From Actinomadura flavalba DSM 45200 (GTDB taxonomy: Bacteria > Actinomycetota > Actinomycetes > Streptosporangiales > Streptosporangiaceae): DNA of 64,000 nucleotides. The stretch spans positions 310,001-374,000 of the forward strand of contig NZ_KB894093.1 of assembly GCF_000374305.1 (NCBI RefSeq), read 5' to 3'. Positions 61,997 through 64,000 of the stretch are shown piece by piece. The position numbers and the translations under genes are program-made. The notes under the pieces were generated by a model. It was not told the DNA's origin. It did no database searches and was given only the letters and a program-made list of their open reading frames with translations. Numbering within the stretch: position 1 is the stretch's first letter; every line of letters starts with the position of its first letter.

Positions 61997-62824
61997 ATGC
62001 TCGCAGCGATCCTCTTCGGCGTGATCGGCACGCCCCTGGTCTTCCTCGCCTCCCTGGCCGTCGCCCGGCGGCTGCCGGAACGCCCCGTGCCCGCGCGGTT
62101 GCTGACGGCACGGGAGCAGCTTCTCGACAATGTCGGTCCCATCGGGGCCTTTGTCATGCTCTACGGCGCGGGAATCTACGCGATCACTGCCGTCGGCCTG
62201 CTTCTCGGCGAGTTCCTCCAGCGCATCGAGGACCCGGTGGACTGGCCGACCTTCCGTTATGTCGAGGACGTTCAGGACACCGGCTGGGCCTCGGTGATGA
62301 ACACCGTCGGGCAGATGGGCAACATCGACGAGACCCGCGTCGTCGCGGTCGTCTCCATCGTCGTCCTCACGGCGGTCGCGCTGCTGCGCCGTGAACGGCC
62401 GTGGGTGCCCGCCGCGCTCATCTCCTGCACGGTCCTCACGCAGAAGTTCGGCCAGGCGGCGCTGGCGAAGATCGTCGACCGGGGCCACCCGCCGACCACG
62501 CTAGGCACCTATCCGTCCGGTGGCTGCGCGCGCATCCTGGCCATCTACGGGACGATCATGTTCCTCGTCCTGGCCTACGCCCGCGCCGGGCGGCTGCTGC
62601 GCTCGGCCGGATGGGCGCTGATCGTGACCCTCGCCTTCGCCGAGGGATACACCCGGATGTACCTCAACAAGCACTGGCTGACCGACGTGTGGGGCGGCTG
62701 GGCCGTCGGCGGCATGATGCTGGTCGTGACCGTCTTCGCCGCGCGGGCGCTGCTGGACCGCCCGGACGGCCGCGCCCGGACGCCGGACGGGAACGCCGCC
62801 GGGCGCACCCCCGAGGTCGTCTGA
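61997..62824 (+). CDS. PAP2-superfamily membrane phosphatase with altered motifs
   Basis: This 275-residue protein has six helices. Motif 3 is intact as TRMYLNKHWLTDV (R-x5-H-x3-D with the nucleophile His). Motif 2, usually PSGH, reads YPSGGC, so the general-acid His is missing. Motif 1, usually K-x6-RP, reads KIVDRGHPP. The family removes phosphate from lipid carriers such as undecaprenyl pyrophosphate. The changes suggest a different mechanism or substrate, or loss of activity. Neighbouring genes point to surface glycan assembly. Confidence 0.85.
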   Translation: MLAAILFGVIGTPLVFLASLAVARRLPERPVPARLLTAREQLLDNVGPIGAFVMLYGAGIYAITAVGLLLGEFLQRIEDPVDWPTFRYVEDVQDTGWASVMNTVGQMGNIDETRVVAVVSIVVLTAVALLRRERPWVPAALISCTVLTQKFGQAALAKIVDRGHPPTTLGTYPSGGCARILAIYGTIMFLVLAYARAGRLLRSAGWALIVTLAFAEGYTRMYLNKHWLTDVWGGWAVGGMMLVVTVFAARALLDRPDGRARTPDGNAAGRTPEVV

Positions 62825-62836
62825 GCCGGACATGGC

Positions 62837-62868
62837 GAGGCCCCGGCGGGCGAACCCGCCGGGGCCTC
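62837..62868. terminator. Bidirectional hairpin terminator
   Basis: GAGGCCCCGGCGGG (62,837-62,850) pairs perfectly with 62,855-62,868 around CGAA, between convergent genes ending at 62,824 and 62,929. An outer pair, CCGGACA (62,826-62,832) with TGTCCGG (62,873-62,879), extends the structure. Confidence 0.88.
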
Positions 62869-62928
62869 ATCGTGTCCGGACCCCGGTACGGTCCCCGGCC
62901 GGATCGCTCCGCCGGGGACCGTCCGGTG

Positions 62929-64000
62929 TCAGGGCTTGCGCGCCAGGACGATCGTCCACATCAGCGCCCGGCTGGCCGCGTCCGTCTCCGCCGTCCGGGC
63001 CGGGTACGCTCCCGCCGGTGCGGCGCCGCCGCTGTCCGCGACGAGCGTGGTGATGCGACCGCTCGCCGAGCCGATCCCCGTCGCGCGGGTCTCGACGCCG
63101 GACGGGGCCGTCCACGCCGTCGTGCTGGACGACTTGTCGCCCCAGTAGGAGACGACCCAGCCGCCACCGGCCGGGACCGTCGCCGCGGGGGCCGCGTGCG
63201 CGGTGACCGCCGTCGCGTCGGTCGCCTTGGCGACGGAAGCGATCGGGTCCGTGGCGTGGGTGCCCTGGTAGGCGAGCACGCGCACGTCGGCCTTGGTGAT
63301 GGCGCTGAAGGTCAGCCCGGCCGCCGATCCCGCGTCGCCCGCCTGCGCGACGCGCTTCCAGACCGTGGACGTCACGCCCGCTCCGGCGTTCTGGGTGTCC
63401 ACCTCGGTCCATCCGGCCGGCGGCGTCGTCACCGCCGCGCCCGAGCTGTTGTAGGTCGTGATCAGCAGCAGGCCGTCGCCGGGCTGGACACTGGTCGGGA
63501 TCTGCGCGCTGATGCTCGACCCGTTGCCGTTGGCCCCGGTGACGCCCCGGAAGGAGACGCCCGTCTGGGTCTCGGTGACGGTCACCTGCTGGGTGCGGGT
63601 GCCCGTGCCGCCCTGGTTGTCGGTCACGGTCAGCTTGACGGTGTAGGTGCCCGCCTCGTCGTAGGTGTGCGACGCGGTGGCGCCGGTGCCGTTCTCGCCG
63701 TCGCCGAAGTCCCACGCGTACGACGCGATGGTGCCGTCGGGGTCCTCGGAGGCCGACCCGTTGAACGTGCACTCCAGCTCGGTGCAGTTGGTGGTGAACG
63801 ACGCGAGCGGGTCCTGGTTGGGGACGCCCGCGTACAGGAACACGGCGCGGCCCCGCCAGTCGGCGGTGCTCACCTGGACGGGCGTGCCGCTCGGCACCCC
63901 GGCGGCGGAGAAGTCCACCCGGAACAGGCGGCCGTTGTCGTTGTTGACGTAGTACAGCTTGCCGTCGTTGACGAACATGCCGCCCACGGCGTTCCAGTTC
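62929..64000 (-). CDS. Secreted PKD-domain protein, 5' end beyond window
   Basis: About 357 residues of the C-terminus are visible; the frame enters from beyond the window end. It begins within a propeller-like segment (GGMFVNDGKLYYVNNDNGRLFRV), then a PKD domain (about 55-135: FNGSASEDPDGTIASYAWDFGDG and TYTVKLTVTDNQGG), then a beta-rich C-terminal domain of about 210 residues with repeated short strands. There is no LPXTG anchor. Such proteins bind polysaccharide or other surface polymers. Convergent with the PAP2 gene. Confidence 0.85.
   Translation of the reverse strand, partial: NWNAVGGMFVNDGKLYYVNNDNGRLFRVDFSAAGVPSGTPVQVSTADWRGRAVFLYAGVPNQDPLASFTTNCTELECTFNGSASEDPDGTIASYAWDFGDGENGTGATASHTYDEAGTYTVKLTVTDNQGGTGTRTQQVTVTETQTGVSFRGVTGANGNGSSISAQIPTSVQPGDGLLLITTYNSSGAAVTTPPAGWTEVDTQNAGAGVTSTVWKRVAQAGDAGSAAGLTFSAITKADVRVLAYQGTHATDPIASVAKATDATAVTAHAAPAATVPAGGGWVVSYWGDKSSSTTAWTAPSGVETRATGIGSASGRITTLVADSGGAAPAGAYPARTAETDAASRALMWTIVLARKP

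Overview
The window is very GC-rich (codon third positions almost always G or C) and its gene order is that of an actinomycete chromosome. The combination of conservon genes (cvnA-D), a NrtL-type anticodon-binding protein, a Methyltransf_19 protein, PucR and BTAD regulators and many secreted small proteins suggests a filamentous actinobacterium. Streptosporangiales (Actinomadura-like) is my best guess, by inference only.

Region 1 (1-27,263) is the conserved core, almost all on the minus strand. In transcription order from the right it holds a single-domain response regulator, nrtL, lysA, hom, thrC, thrB (aspartate-family amino acids, chained by 4-bp overlaps), rho, a nucleoside hydrolase, a NarL-type two-component pair, rpmE, prfA, prmC, sua5, then wecA, two AtpI-type proteins and the start of atpB. 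Between sua5 and wecA lies an extra block (about 3,015-11,711). It carries a PadR regulator with its membrane partner, two small secreted Lys-rich proteins, an FtsX-type ABC exporter, a BTAD regulator, an ECF sigma factor translationally coupled to a membrane beta-propeller protein, and a DUF2207 protein.

Region 2 (27,189-31,770) starts at a plus-strand tRNA-Arg(CCG) with its terminator. It continues with an AT-richer segment holding an unrecognised 193-residue ORF and the frameshifted 3' tip of an RHS/Hint polymorphic toxin gene. A secreted trypsin-like protease and a small secreted protein follow.

Region 3 (31,771-44,416) is regulatory and accessory: a Methyltransf_19 protein, a fused sigma/zinc-finger/transmembrane/ricin-lectin protein preceded by a Trp-rich mini-ORF, a PucR regulator, the conservon cvnA-B-C-D, a DUF2236 (MpaB-like) oxygenase, a secreted carboxylesterase divergent from a TetR regulator across a shared symmetric promoter/operator, and small TPR and coiled-coil proteins with a quinone oxidoreductase.

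Region 4 (44,501-52,022) is a housekeeping minus-strand block: mfd, a SurA-like lipoprotein and mazG as an operon, then a class A penicillin-binding protein whose start codon lies inside a perfect inverted repeat.

Region 5 (52,223-64,000) is mostly plus strand: a TetR/MFS exporter pair; a methyltransferase, an APS kinase with a degenerate ATP-sulfurylase domain and a TauE permease; then a cell-surface set (WecG/TagA glycosyltransferase, secreted beta-propeller, CBM-linked GH26-like glycosidase, PAP2-type membrane phosphatase) ending with a truncated PKD-domain secreted protein on the minus strand.
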